A stretch of 64,000 nt of DNA from Mesorhabditis belari (GCA_958450365.1 CAUEEP010000912.1:62001-126000); one strand, 5' to 3'; counted from the first letter of the stretch, positions 1 to 11,580 are shown. Program-made: numbers and translations. The notes: generated from the letters alone by a model not told the origin.

Positions 1-171
1 ACAATTGTAATTGAGTATGTACAATTGTAATTGAGTATGTACAATTGTAATTGAGTATGTACAATTGTAATTGAGTATGTACAATTGTAATTGAGTGTGT
101 ACAATTGTAATTGAGTATGTACAATTGTAATTGAGTATGTACAATTGTAATTGAGTATGTACAATTGTAAT
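1..171. repeat. 20-bp minisatellite (window-edge array)
   Basis: About 8.5 direct copies of ACAATTGTAATTGAGTATGT with one substituted copy. The array is cut by the window start, so its real length is unknown. Variants of ACAATTGTA continue more loosely to about 270. Confidence 0.97.
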
Positions 172-290
172 TGTAACAAATACAATTGTAGATTAAAGTA
201 CTGTTATTCCTTTGTACAATTGTACTTTGTACTTTGTACAATTATTCCTTTGTCAATTGTAAAGGCAAATTGTACAAAGAACTAAATAAC

Positions 291-573
291 CTGTGATCTC
301 CAGTGCTTCATGAACTTGCTCGCTCCACCGTCGAGTCTCGTTTTTGGAACGTCTCTGGCGAGGGTGTGAGCTTGCTAAAATTTCAGTAAATTACAATTAA
401 GATGTAAATTTTATATTTTCCTATTTAATATCATCAGATTAAGCTCTCTACCTGCTCATTTTTATAACAAATGAGTGAATAATCATCTCCTCTTCCCACA
501 CAATACCCTCGATTCCATCGCTCGTAGTCTCCATTTTGACCAGCCGGTCTTGGCATTTGAGATGGGTGAGAGT
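291..573 (-). CDS. two exons of an unrecognised minus-strand gene
   Basis: Exon 573-452 follows a TTTTTCAG acceptor and ends at CAG|GTAGAG. Exon 374-291 follows AAATTTTAG and ends at CAG|GTTATT. Joined in phase 0 they read about 68 residues without a stop, including RGYCVGRGDDYSLICYKNEQ from exon 1 and KFMKHWRSQ from exon 2. The two cysteines and the RGYC...DDYSLICY pattern suggest an extracellular or secreted protein, but I do not recognise the family. The intron is 77 nt, typical for nematodes. A second frame of the first exon is also open and ends in a stop at the exon edge, so the frame rests on the clean phase-0 join. The rest of the gene would lie left of the window and upstream at higher coordinates. 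The candidates at 4285-4344 and 12884-12971 are on the same strand but are not proven to belong. Confidence 0.5.
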
Positions 574-1068
574 CTGAAAAATTCATTGTCTTTGTCATTG
601 AAAAAAAGTGTCAAAGAATACTTTCTGATTTCTAGGTTAATTCATAGCTCATAACATAAAGCATGAGTCAAATAATCAACTTTGAAACGGTTTTAAAAGC
701 TGGCAAAAATGAAGAAGGAAAACGGTAGCAAAAAGGTAAACAAATTACGGTTTTCAAACTTAATATGTTGGCTTAAGAATTTGGAATCTGATTACACTTT
801 CAAAAGAGACCAAAAGAGATCAAATTTAGCAAGAAATTAGGTTAGGTTAGGTCTAAGAAACCATCTAGACCAGCTAGAAACCATCTAGACCAGCTAGAAG
901 CCAGTCAGCTCCTGTCTTCTTGTCTAATCTGAAGATCTAAAGACCTATCCCAGCTCGGATTCTTTACAAGACCAGAAAAACTGATTTCTGCTATATTTCA
1001 GCTCTTTGTAGACGACAATTAATGACAAAACGACTAAAGAATCGCTGACAAAAAGTTTCGAGGAGTTA
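574..1068. other. no gene recognised
   Basis: AT-rich sequence. A short tandem of TCTAGACCAGCTAGAAACCA occurs near 865-905. No coding or RNA signal is seen. Confidence 0.5.
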
Positions 1069-1625
1069 TTAGGCTGTTCAGAAAGCCTTTTCGTTTCTTT
1101 TCGTACTTCCGTTTGAAAAATAACAAATTCATCAATAATCTATGGTTTGCTCTAAATAAAAAGTATTTCTTCTTATAAATAAACATTTTTATTGTTTAAT
1201 TTCGATCTTTTTAAGTCAATTTTGATTCACTTTCAAGCAAATTGGATGGTGAAAACGTGTTTTTCATAAAAGATATAGAAAAACCTCTACCAAGAAATTG
1301 GCTGAATCAATTTCTTTGAAAATTTGGCTATATATCTAACCTTTTATGCTCTATCTTTTATCTATTGACACCAAAATAGGTTTCCCTAGCTAAAGTGTGC
1401 CTTTTCTAACGCTAAAGTGGCTAGCATCATCCAGCCGTCGCTCTTTTTGACTACCCGATTTTTGGTCCCCAAAAAACCCAGACATAAGACATTTCAAACC
1501 CGTTTTAATGTTATTTTGCAGAAAAATGATTGAGCTTTCTAATGCAATAAACTGTAGTTCAATTAGTGCATTTGTTAGCTTTAAACGGAAGTATGAAAAG
1601 AAACGAAAAGATTTTCTGACCAGAA
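1069..1625. mobile_element. MITE copy related to the element at 30460-30975
   Basis: The left end reads TTTTCGTTTCTTTTCGTACT after a TTAGGCTGTTCAGAAAGCC start. The right end carries the inverse AAGTATGAAAAGAAACGAAA. The interior (CTTTCAAGCAAATT, TCTATTGACAC, GTTATTTTGCAGAAAAA) matches the MITE at 30460-30975 in order. No coding capacity. Most of it is also the outer part of the left arm of the foldback structure at 1190-2600. Confidence 0.65.
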
Positions 1626-2600
1626 ATCACCCATTCTTTTTTTCTAGGCTCAGATTTCTGTTATTTGTAAAGCAAAACGGTTAATTTCTTTTTTAAATGA
1701 AAATTCACATCATTTTCTGTATATATTCATAATTTCAGGACGATAGCATCAATAGATAATTTTTTATGAACGTTCAAAAATGGCCGGTCAAAAATTAGCC
1801 GGATTTCACATTTCGGGTTTTCATTATCAATGATTTTATAGATTTAATAGCTATTCTCAACCGCATTTAATAGTTATTCTAAAACAAATCTATTTAAACA
1901 TAACAAAAACTTAGGTTTTAGAAAAAAAACTGCGAAGAAAAAATGATTTTGTGCGGTTTTTTTCTTCAAAAATCCTAAATTTGATCGTTTTTTTGATCAG
2001 CTATTTTTGAATGTTCATAAAAAATTATCTATCGATGCTATCGTTCTGAAAACTTGAATATATACAGAAAATGATGTGAATTTTCATTTAAAAAAGAAAT
2101 TAACCGTTTTGCTTTACAAATAACAGAAATCTGAGCCTAGAAAAAAAAAGGATGGGTGATTTCTGGTCAGAAAATCTTTTCGTTTCTTTTCATACTTCCG
2201 TTTAAAGCCAACAAATGCACTAATTGAACTACGGTTTATTGCATTAGAAAGCTCAATCATTTTTCTGCAAAATAACATTAAAACGGGTTTAAAATGTCTT
2301 ATGTCTGGGTTTTTTTGGGGACCAAAATTCGGGTAGTCAAAAAGAGCGACGACCGAATGATGCTAGCCACTTTAGCGTTAGAAAAGACACACTTTAGCTA
2401 AGGAAACCTATCTTCGTGCCAATAGATAAAAGATCGAGCATAAAAAGTTAGATATATAGCCAAATTTTCAAAGAAATTGATTCAGCCAATTTCTTCGTAG
2501 AGGTTTTTCTATATCTTTTATAAAAAACACGTTTTCACTCTCGAATTTGCTTGAAAGTGAATCAAAATTGACTTAAAAAGACCGAAATTAAATAACAGAA
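1190..2600. repeat. large foldback (inverted repeat), arms about 590 bp
   Basis: Bases 1190-1790 reappear inverted at about 2005-2600, with a few substitutions and small indels. The loop is about 210 bp. The arms carry most of the MITE above plus a GATAGCATC...TTATGAAC segment close to the loop. The structure could arise from two head-to-head insertions or from one foldback transposon. Confidence 0.9.
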
Positions 2601-3497
2601 ATCTGAGCCTAGAACGAACGATTAGGATGGGTTATTTCTGGTCACCTTGTATTAAAGGTTCTAAAAGCGGTGTGTCTTTCAATTTGAATCGAGAATCATC
2701 ACTCTAACTGGCCGTCTCGATCATTGAAGAATATCAAAAGAAATGGGTAATTGGGGAAGAGGAAAAAGAGGAAATGGGCAAGAAGGGGAATATCGCCCTA
2801 AGCGCTGAAAAGGGGGGCGCTAAGCGGTCGCCACAATAAACAAACAGCGGCACCTCACTCACTCATTCTGTCTCCATCAAGAAAAAGAAATGAAAGTCTT
2901 TCATGCACCCATACCAAGCAATAATAATTAGAGGTGAAACTCGAGGTTTTGAGTTGATTTGATCAAGCTTATTAACACTAAACTTGGCCAATCACATCCC
3001 TTATCCGCTCTTTAAGTTTGAGTTGATTTGACCAAGCTTATTAACCAAGATTTGATCAAGGTTATCAATACTAAACTTGGCCAATCACATCCCTTGTCCA
3101 TTCTTTCATTCAAATCAGACCTTGTACGCTTAAAAAAATACTATTTCAAAGCTATTTTCAAGCTTTAAATAAAGTAAATGATGTAAAATTAAGGCTAGAG
3201 TGGGTTTAGACTTAAACTGAAAACTGGAGACCTTAACTTGTTAAGACTCTGAACAAAAAACCGATCGTTTATCGAAAATTGTCAAAATGTTAAGTTTAGT
3301 AAAAGCTTTAGGCTTTTTTATAAAGAAAAACCAACTAATGTTTTATTATAAAGGGAAATCAACTAATGCGGACCAACTTTTTAGCCATTTTCTATTGATC
3401 AAATCGTATTTAGTAAATTCAGTGTACATCATGAAGACTTAGTGAAAAAAAGAGTACGATAGATATCGGTAGCACGTCTTAGAGAAGTTTAAAAGAG
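2601..3497. other. intergenic or intronic, no gene recognised
   Basis: Two near copies of a GATCAAGCTTATTAA...AAACTTGGCCAATCACATCCC segment (about 2950-3000 and 3050-3095). A purine-rich tract lies at 2735-2800. No supported exon. Confidence 0.45.
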
Positions 3498-3820
3498 AAA
3501 CATTCTAGCGAACATTCTAGTGAACATTTCTAGTGAACATTCTAGTGAACATTCTAGTGAACATTCTAGTGAACATTTCTAGTGAACATTCTAGTGAACA
3601 TTCTAGCGAACATTCTAGTGATCATTCTAGCGAACATTCTAGTGAGCATTCTAGTGAACATTCTAGTGAGCATTCTAGTGAGCATTCTAGCGGACATTCT
3701 AGTGAACATTCCAGTGAACATTCTAGTGATCATTCTAGCGAACATTCTAGTGAGCATTCTAGCGAACATTCTAGTGAGCATTCTAGCGAACATTCTAGTG
3801 AGCATTCTAGTGAACATAAG
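3498..3820. repeat. 12-bp minisatellite GAACATTCTAGT
   Basis: About 26 direct copies of GAACATTCTAGT with A/G, T/C and T/G variants. Because the unit is a multiple of three, all of its frames look open (SSEH, NILV and others). These open frames are artefacts of the repeat. Confidence 0.97.
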
Positions 3821-4284
3821 GTCTTCAATGAACAAACATAAACGACTTTAGAACGAACACAAACGACTTTAGAACGAACATAAACGACAAATGATTTGAG
3901 CAAATTTTGATAGCCTTGATTTTGATAATCTCAAAAGAAAAATAATTTTTCTTTAAAACTATGCTTTATATAGTCAGATTGCTTTTGAAATTAATGATTT
4001 TGAGAGCCTTAAACATTGTTAACATTTTAAAATTTGGCTTTTACAAGTTTAGGCTACACTTTAGGCTTTTACAAGTTTTATTATAAAGAAAAATCAACTA
4101 ATGCGGATGAACTTTTTAGCCATTTTCTATTGATTAAATCGTATTTAGTAAAAAAGGGAAATGTAAGGGGAAATGTATGAAGCAGAATGTTGTGTCTGAA
4201 AGGAATTCCTGTCATTTGTAACACATTGATGATAAATCATAGATGAGTATCTGAGAAAAGCATTAGAAATGAGTCACGGCTCAC

Positions 4285-4344
4285 CGAGAAGGGCAATCGA
4301 ATTAGATCAAGCGAATTATTCGTTGAACTTTTGACCTTGAACTT
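4285..4344 (-). CDS. candidate internal exon, minus strand
   Basis: A 60-nt island, phase 0 to phase 0. It is preceded by CTTTCTCACAG and followed by TCG|GTGAGC on the minus strand. It reads KFKVKSSTNNSLDLIRLPFS. Supported only by splice motifs and an open frame. It might belong to the same gene as 291-573. Chance occurrence is possible. Confidence 0.3.
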
Positions 4345-5583
4345 CTGTGAGAAAGTCGGGAGACAATCGGACAAGAGCTACGTAATCATTTGGATCTGAT
4401 TTTTCATTAAAATTCTGTTATGGTAAGAATATTTTGAACTCTTATAGCTTTATTTTATTCAAATTGACCTTATCGACCTTAAATAAGCTCGATTAGGTCA
4501 GTTTTAAACAACAAATTTCCGAAGTTGGGGTTGATCAGTTGATTGATTGATCAGTCGGTTGACTTACTTTGTTCAGCTCAATGAAAACAAGTAGACCTAT
4601 GCAGAACAATACCGTAGCAAAACAATAACAATACAATAGCAATGCGTACATTACCGTACTGTCATTTGCGCACAGCTGCCTGCGCACGTCTTTTGCGCAC
4701 AACAAGCCCCACCCACTAACTTCAAGCGCCGCTCTTTCAGCTAATAGTTGCATCAAATGGCCCACATGGCCTTGATTGAGCCCCATTTTGTACAGCATTT
4801 TGCACTTGCCTATGTCCATTTACTGTAAAAATTTCAGTTTGATAGCTTCACTACAAAAATAAATTTGGGAAAGCCATTGTTTGCTTTTTTTGCGCAAAAG
4901 ACTTTCTTTCCAACCTAATAGTATGAAGAAAAATCTCGTTTCAAACACGAATCACATAGCGTTTCAATAAGCCAATGGTAGTGTCTTTTAGAGGAAATCT
5001 TTGCCTTTAAGATCGACTATATGGAATGATCCAAAAAGTTTAAATCAGAGAGTTTTCAGAGGTTATCTGACCTTTGATTTCAGCCTGCTTTTTGCTACAT
5101 TGACAATCTAACTTTAAATTCAAATATCTTGGCGCTGAGTTGCTCGATTGAAATAGTTTTGGTATTATTAGACTCGCCATGTCTTCATCTGTCGATTGAC
5201 ACAAAAATTATTTCAATCGGGTCAACGAGAAAGAAATAACAAGCAGAGAGAGACGACAGAGAGAAGAGAGAAATTGTTATTTAGTTGTTGCAATAATTTT
5301 GTAACATTCTTTAGTAAATGGACAAAAAAAAGGATAAATTCATTTTTTCCCCATCTGGATATGAGATTAAAGGAGATTTTTGGTGACGAAAGGGTAATGG
5401 AACACCGGATGAGTGACGTCGCCTCGGCTCTCTTTCCCAGTGAAAGATTTCTCGGCTGGATCGTGTGAAAAAGAATATGAGAGACTGGATGAGATGTGAA
5501 TAGCTGGAAAAGAGACAATTGTCAACAAAAAAATAGGAAGTTATGCAATGGAATCATTTGATTCTCTGGAATCATTCGATGTA
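4345..5583. other. no gene recognised
   Basis: The segment near 4670-4700 (GTGCGCAGGCAGCTGTGCGC on the minus strand) resembles the TTGCGCAAATGAC-type repeat around 41200-41320. The 94-residue minus-strand frame at 4535-4819 overlaps it and has no recognisable domain. Confidence 0.4.
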
Positions 5584-5828
5584 TTGGGTTGGTGGAAAAG
5601 TCCTTTCCGATTTTTTGGGAGAGTACCTTAAATTTGTCCAATTTTGACGTTTTATAGCTCATCCTAAAGCTGAATTTAAGGCGGATCGATTGGTAAAAAC
5701 CGTTTTGAGAGATCTCTTTTCTAAAAGTTTTTACAGCTATTTTAGTCAAGGGCGGCAGAGCCAAAAAATGGCTGTTTTCATGTTTCGTTCGTTTTCCGTG
5801 CAGAAAGTTTTCCGTTCCACCAACCCAA
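5584..5828. mobile_element. short mariner-type MITE (family A), 245 bp
   Basis: TA flanks both sides. The ends read TTGGGTTGGTGGAAAAGTCC and CGTTCCACCAACCCAA. The interior is shared with copies starting at 37411 and 50166 (TAGCTCAT...GCGGATCGATTGGTAAAAAC, GGGCGGCAGAGCC), which run on past this copy's right end. It is therefore probably a shortened derivative. Confidence 0.8.
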
Positions 5829-6606
5829 TACTATGGTTATCCCAAGCTGTTAACACTTTACCATTAGATAGACATCGATAGCTTTAAAAGTAGATAGCTT
5901 GATGCTAATAGTAAACATCATAGTAGTCGAAAGTTGCGACTAAAAAGCTTTATAGGACAAGAATCAGCTGGTATTTACTCTTCCTCTGTTTTTCTCTATA
6001 ATTAGACATAACTGGACGGTTAACTGGATGTGCTGGCCAAATTTTCTGACCAAATTTGCTGGCCAAATCTGCTGGCCAAATCAAGCTGCATTTTGTCAAA
6101 GTCAAAGCTTTATTAACTGCAGATTCTAAATGGAACAAAACTATGGGAACAATGGGAACATTTGCTGGTCAAATCTGTTGGCCAAATCTGCTGGCCAAAT
6201 GAGTCATTCGACGTAGAATTTCATGCTGACTGTTGCTGACAGTTGCTAAAGACTATAGTTAAAATTTAAAGACATAAATTTAAGCCTGAACAATGCAATA
6301 AATGAACCAGAATAGTTGAGTCTTTTTAGTTCTGTTTAAGTATCAAACAATTGGCATAAAAGCAGTTCAAACAGCACTATTTGACTTACTATTAATACCG
6401 GATTTCAATGAAAGATAAAAGCCAAGTGTAGATTTGCTTTACGAGAATGAAATCGGAAAAATATAGAATAGGAAAATAGAATTGAAAAATAGAATTGAAA
6501 AATAGAATAGAAAAATAGAAAAAAAGATAGAATCTAATGTATGAAGTTGGATAAAAGTTTGATTAGAGTTGAAAAGCAAGAAAGTAATCAGCAAAGAAGC
6601 CATCTA
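5829..6606. other. no gene recognised; local CTGGCCAAAT repeats
   Basis: Several copies of GCTGGCCAAATCT lie between 6030 and 6200. The stretch from 6450 to 6530 is built from AATAGAATTGAAA units. No exon supported. Confidence 0.5.
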
Positions 6607-7872
6607 TTAGGTTGGTGCAGATGAAACTTCCGTCACACTTGTTTGTTTACATTTTGAACCTGATAAAAGTTTTTATTGAAGATATTTGTCTATCTGAAAG
6701 AGCGTCTCTTTGCGCGTCTTTTGATATCTAAGACTTATGCGTTTTACTTAATTTGAAGTAATTTTTAGCTTCTAGAAAATGGTTGACGAAAAATTTCGAG
6801 TGCGGGTTTGCTTGTTGTATGATTTTAAACAAGGCAGAACGCCTACGGAATCTCATGGTGCTCTGTGCAAAGCATTCGGCGATGACGTGTTGTCCGAACG
6901 TCAATGCCGGACTTGGTTTCAGCGCTTCCGAGACGGTGATGAGAGTTTGGAAGACGAAAAACGCGGGAATCCACCTCAAATTGTCGACAACGATGAGTTG
7001 AAGAACGCTATCGAATCGGATCCATGCCAAACAACTCGGGAGCTTGCAGAGCTGTTTGACTGCGACCATACAACCATTCTCCGCCATTTGCACGCAATTG
7101 GTAAGACGAATCGGTGTGGAAAATGGGTGCCACATCAGCTCAGCGACGCAAACAAAGCGACTCGAGCTACAATGTCTGGAATTCTCGTCCGCCGCGCAAA
7201 AGACCGCCGGTTTTCTCGACTCCATTGTTACGGCAGATGAAAAGTGGATATGTTACGACAACACAACAAGAAAACGGCAGTGGTTGGACGCCGGTGAACC
7301 GCCAAAACCGACTCCCAAACCGAGTGTCCACGGAAAAAAGGTGATGCTTTGTATTTGGTGGAATAGTAAAGGTCTCGTGTATTTTTGAGGTGCTGGATTC
7401 GGGCCAAAGAGTCACGGCGGATCTCTACAAAGCCCAATTGAGCCGCGTGGACCAGGCATTGCGTCGTCAAGGCAATAACACGGCGACTACAAAATTCCTC
7501 CACGATAACGCTCGACCCCACACCGCAAAGATCACCCAGCAGAAAATCGAGGAATTGGGCTGGGAAGTTCTGCCTCATCCGCCATATAGCCCGGATTTGG
7601 CCCCATCCGACTACCACTTGTTTCGGTCGATGCAGCACTCTCTAGCAGAAAAAAAATTCAAAAACCGCGAAGAAGTTGAAATCTGGGTGTCCAACTTCTT
7701 CGAGTCGCAGTTGCCCGAGTTCTTCGAAAAGGGCATCCATTCTCTACGTGGAAGATGGCAAAGAGTCATTGATAATGATGGCGAATATCTTTTGGATTGA
7801 GGTTCTGTATTAGGATTTTATAATAAATTTTGGTTTATGGTTCCAACGGAAGTTTCATCTGCACCAACCTAA
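6607..7872 (+). mobile_element. mariner transposon, near full length (1266 bp)
   Basis: TA target duplications sit at 6605-6606 and 7873-7874. The terminal inverted repeats of about 27 bp begin TTAGGTTGGTGCAGATGAAA and are almost identical at the two ends. Length and layout match mariner elements: short TIRs and one transposase gene of about 345 codons. The transposase frame is interrupted (next entry), so this copy is probably non-autonomous. The near-perfect ends imply a fairly recent insertion. Confidence 0.97.
6779..7800 (+). pseudogene. mariner transposase, broken by frameshift and stop
   Basis: DD34D-type transposase in three consecutive frame segments. The first starts at the ATG at 6779 and runs to about 7200. 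It holds the paired HTH region (QCRTWFQRFRDG, TTRELAELFDCDHTTILRHL) and WVPHQL. The second covers about 7200-7388 and holds the first catalytic Asp in IVTADEKWICYDN. The third runs from about 7389 to 7800 and holds the second Asp in FLHDNARPHTA and the third in PPYSPDLAPSDYHLF. It ends with GIHSLRGRWQRVIDNDGEYL. Breaks: a frameshift near 7200, and a stop/frame change at about 7386 right after KGLVYF. All three catalytic aspartates survive. Confidence 0.95.
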
Positions 7873-8339
7873 TAGCAAGAAAGCAATCTAGCAAGCAACC
7901 AATCTAGCAAGGAAGCAATCTAGCAAACAACCAATCAAGAAATCTTTGACCTGATAATGAAACGCTTTTTATTTCTACTTAAAAAGTGAGAAATTTGACA
8001 CAGAAACAAGAGATAATCAAAAGGTTTTCAAAAGAAAGTGAGAACGATCTACCGAAATGAGAAAAGGGGGTGTCACTCAGAAATGAGATGACACAACATT
8101 ACAGAGATCTCTCTCAAAAAGACTGAAAATCTAGAAAATTTATGTAGTGGAACAGTGAGGGAAATGTACTTTGATAGGTGGGTGATTTTGATGAAAAAAC
8201 ACCGGGAGAAAGTGAGTGATTTGGGCGACAATGCCTGGGGAAACGAGTGGAGTGAATGGGGAACACCCATGCTTTGACTTAGTGTCGATATTGAGCTCAA
8301 GTGATCAGAAATGAAGAATGGTTATTGAAAGGTGCATTT

Positions 8340-8634
8340 GGAAGTGTTCTTCCTAGCCCGGGATGTTTCAGCATTGCTCCAAAGACTGATCAGGGTTGTA
8401 CCGAAGATTGTACTGGACCAGAATGACTGTCTACAATACTATCAAATGTTTTCGAGAGTTGGAAAGCGATAAAGACCGTTCAAGAAGTTCAGGAAGTGGC
8501 CGTCCACCCGTCCACCGGTCCAAGTGGACGTCCACTGCAGTCACTCCAGAGAACATCAACAAGCTTCATTGTCGAATTCGACGAAATCCTTTACGCTCGA
8601 TAAGAAGTCAGCCAGAAGTCAGCTTTGAATCTGG
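8340..8634 (+). pseudogene. Tc1-like transposase N-terminal fragment
   Basis: The open frame shows a degenerate HTH-type start (TVYNTIKCFRELESDKDRSR), then a GRPPVHRSK linker and [20 protein letters not shown]. That matches the order of the second helix-turn-helix and GRPR-like linker in Tc1/mariner-superfamily transposases. No catalytic domain follows: the frame runs straight into the 15-bp minisatellite. No terminal repeats were found. This is a truncated relic. Confidence 0.8.
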
Positions 8635-9001
8635 TCGGCTCAACCCGCTCAAGCTCAACCCGCTCAAGCTCAACCCGCTCAAGCTCAACCCGCTCAAGCT
8701 CAACCCGCTCAAGCTCAACCCGCTCAAGCTCAACCCGCTCAAGCTCAACCCGCTCAAGCTCAACCCGCTCAAGCTCAACCCGCTCAAGCTCAACCCGCTC
8801 AAGCTCAACCCGCTCAAGCTCAACCCGCTCAAGCTCAAGCCGCTCAAGCTCAAGCCGCTCAAGCTCAAGCCGCTCAAGCTCAAGCCGCTCAAGCTCAAGC
8901 CGCTCAAGCTCAAGCCGCTCAAGCTCAAGCCGCTCAAGCTCAAGCCGCTCAAGCTCAAGCCGCTCAAGCTCAAGCCGCTCAAGCTCAAGCCGCTCAAGCC
9001 T
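8635..9001. repeat. 15-bp minisatellite CTCAACCCGCTCAAG
   Basis: About 24 copies. The first 13 read CTCAACCCGCTCAAG and the rest CTCAAGCCGCTCAAG, a clean block switch at about 8835. Long frames on both strands (LNPLK, SLSG, STRSS) are artefacts of the unit length. Confidence 0.98.
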
Positions 9002-9528
9002 AAATTACAAATGATAAGCCCGGTTGGAACTTTCCCAGACTTTCTCAGACTTGGCTCGAAAAAGCCGAGCAAGCTAGAAACAGGTTTTTTTGACAAAAAG
9101 AAAAACTAAATATTTATGTCGTTAGTTTTAACTGTTTTTAAAGACGAGATTAGCGTTAAGTCACAAAAACTAAACCTGTTGTTTGGGGTTTTTTGAAAGT
9201 TGTTGTTTCATCAAGCGATTCGATCAAAGATACTTTATTTCTCAAATGATTTTGTTGAAAATGAATATATTTAGCTTTGCTTTGGTGAATTAATAAAGTC
9301 ATTAAGGGTTTTTTGAATTGAAAATTATGAAATTTGTTATTATGAAATTGTTTGAAAAGGAAAAATTCTTCCCAACTGTTGTCTCTTGTCTGTTGAAAAT
9401 TGATTTGACATCACCACAAAGAGGTGTCATATGTTAATAAGAAAATGTTTTCAAAAGATTATTGACTGAATTTTTGTGTTAGAAGCAAAGGAAATGTGGT
9501 ATCAAAGGAAAAGTGATGCCAAGCAAAT
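9002..9528. other. AT-rich, no gene recognised
   Basis: No splice-supported exon, repeat array or RNA signal is visible. Confidence 0.5.
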
Positions 9529-9750
9529 TACCGTATTTTCTCTAATAGTAGTGCACCCCGGTGAGCCGAGTTGGTGACTATTTTACAGTTCCCAAGCTTT
9601 TGCAGAAGCTCAACACTCTAATCCCCCACTAGATCTCATCGTCAGCTACATTTTCCGACCCCACATCGATAGGTTCTGATAAGCGGTTCTCGAGATTTCG
9701 AGCAATTTAGGTGAAGATTAGAGTGCACTACTATTAGAGAGAATACGGTA
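9529..9750. mobile_element. MITE with ACCGTA ends, 222 bp
   Basis: Inverted ends TACCGTATTTTCTCTAATAG and its complement, extended to about 27 bp by TAGTGCAC. The interior is non-coding. Related ends recur at 18553-18842, 20685-20706 and about 48605-48630. Confidence 0.85.
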
Positions 9751-9942
9751 TTCTGTATTTTCTCTAATTGTAGTGCCCTCTCCCCCTCCCTCGGGCCGAG
9801 CCGAGTTGGTGACTATTTTACAGTTCCCAAGCTTTTGCAGAAGCTCAACACTCTAATCCCCCACTAGATCTCATCGTCAGCTACATTTTCCGACCCCACA
9901 TCGATAGGGTCTGATAAGCGGTTTCCGAGATCTCGAGCTCGA
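9751..9942. repeat. direct partial copy of the preceding MITE
   Basis: GAGCCGAGTTGGTGACTATT through ATCGATAGG repeats the left and middle part of the 9529-9750 element nearly base for base. It begins TTTTCTCTAATTGTAGTGCC and lacks the right end. Tandem insertion or duplication. Confidence 0.85.
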
Positions 9943-10477
9943 TATTAAAAACCCATGAATCAAAGCTTTTTAAGACTTAAAGCTTTTAAAAATTAAAGCT
10001 TTTTTACTTGTAAAAAATGAGTGCAGCTTTTCTTATAATCGGATCGTACCGGAAAAGTATACGCAAATGGACTATGGGTTCACTGAGACAAGAAAGTGAA
10101 ATCACTTATGGAAAACTCAATCTCTAGTATCTGTGAAAAACTGTAAGAAACAATGTTTATAGTAGAAAGCTGAAAAGCTAAAGCCTTCATTAGGTCTTGA
10201 ATTCCCTTTGAAAGGGTATTGAAAGTATTAGTTGAGAAAAATAGGAAAGGACTTTTAATATCAAAAAAGGTCTTGAATCTTATTAAAGGAAAAAGGTTGG
10301 AACACAAGTGAAAAAGATTTTTCATCCATGGCGAGAAAGACTTTGACTTTAAAAACGCATGGCAAAAATAGTTAAAAGCAAACATCAAAAGGAAAAGCAA
10401 ACATAAACAAATATAAAGCTAAAGTATGCTAAATTGAAGTACTAGTTTTAGTTGGCAAGATTGATAAATATATTAAG
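9943..10477. other. AT-rich, no gene recognised
   Basis: A 106-codon minus-strand frame (10080-10400) has no recognisable motif and no flanking splice sites. I treat it as chance. Confidence 0.4.
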
Positions 10478-10900
10478 TCTAGTTGTAAGACCTAACCTAA
10501 GTTAAGCTGTAAGGCCTAACCTAAGTTAAGCTGTAAGGCCTAACCTAAGTTAAGCTGACCTAAGTTAGACCTAAGTTAAGCTGACCTTAGTTAGACCTAA
10601 GTTAAGCTGACCTAAGTTAGACCTAAGTTAAGCTGACCTAAGTTAGATCTAAGTTATGCTGACTTAAGTTAGACCTAAGTTACGTTGACCTAAGTTAGAC
10701 CTAAGTTAGACCTAAGTTAAGCTGACCTAGGTTAGACCTAAGTTAGACCTAAGTTAAGCTGACCTAAGTTAGACCTAAGTTAAGCTGACCTAAGTTAGAT
10801 CTAAGTTATGCTGACTTAAGTTAGACCTAAGTTAAGCTGACCTAAGTTAGACCTAAGTTAAGTTGACCTAAGTTAGACCTAAGTTAAGCTGACCTAAGTA
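10478..10900. repeat. GACCTAAGTTA minisatellite (11/26 bp)
   Basis: Higher-order array: GACCTAAGTTA twice plus AGCT gives a 26-bp unit, repeated with small changes. It starts with three copies of GTAAGGCCTAACCTAAGTTA. Confidence 0.95.
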
Positions 10901-11580
10901 AGTTGTAAGTTGGTTTTACTTTTAAGTTATGAAGTGGTTTGATAAAAGGAGTAATCAAAACAGAACGACAACAAGATCGCAGAAGAAAAGATCAAGTTCT
11001 CAGCTTTCACACGTTTCTATGACGGTCATTCAAAGTTAAAAGATTAAAGGAAAAAGGCATTCCTAAGTGGGCAGATTCAATGGCATCTCCTTTCCCTCAC
11101 CAATCAACACTCAAAAATTCTTTCAGCCAAAAGACAAAGATATCAATTGAGTCTATCTGATAGTGTTGATTTTGACGGTCTATTTGGAAAGGATGAAAAG
11201 GCCAAGCTGGTTTTTCTTTGAGTCCTTTTCTCTTTGGATAATGCGCGCCCGACGAGACCGATTACGATAGATTACGGGAAATCGAGAGACTGGTTTGGGG
11301 ATGGCCGGGAAATTTGAGAGTTTTTGTGAAGATGATTGGGATATCATTGTAGGAAATCAGAGTCTAGTTATCACCCTAACCAGAGTGGTCAAAATTTGTA
11401 TTACTCAGTAATATAACACTCAGTAATATAACACTATTCAGTAAGTTGCAAATCAAATCATAAAAAGATAATAAAGATATTCAGTCTTTCTTGTTGTCAC
11501 AAAGAGTTCAGTAGACTGACTTTCAAACTGTTTCTAATAGATAAAAATTAATGGATTGGCAAGGCATGTAAGCTTATATT
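10901..11580. other. no gene recognised; weak minus-strand open stretch
   Basis: Minus-strand 11330-11185 is open and moderately GC-rich (PAIPKPVSRFPVIYRNRSRR), but no acceptor precedes it. Not called as an exon. Confidence 0.35.

Noticed and set aside
4535..4819. Possible membrane protein (LLLYCYCFATVLFCIGLLVF)
   Set aside because: The hydrophobic stretch is read from an AT/CA-rich simple sequence next to a GTGCGCA repeat. No splice sites or further TM segments.
6728..7225. 165-codon minus ORF opposite the mariner
   Set aside because: Antisense shadow of the transposase frame.
8396..9109. 237-codon plus ORF and 162-codon minus ORF
   Set aside because: Apart from the Tc1-like first 80 codons, these are the 15-bp minisatellite read in frame. 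Low-complexity repeats with no start or splice support.
10080..10400. 106-codon minus ORF
   Set aside because: Phe/Leu/Ser-rich because the DNA is AT-rich. No motif, no splice sites, no homology recognised.
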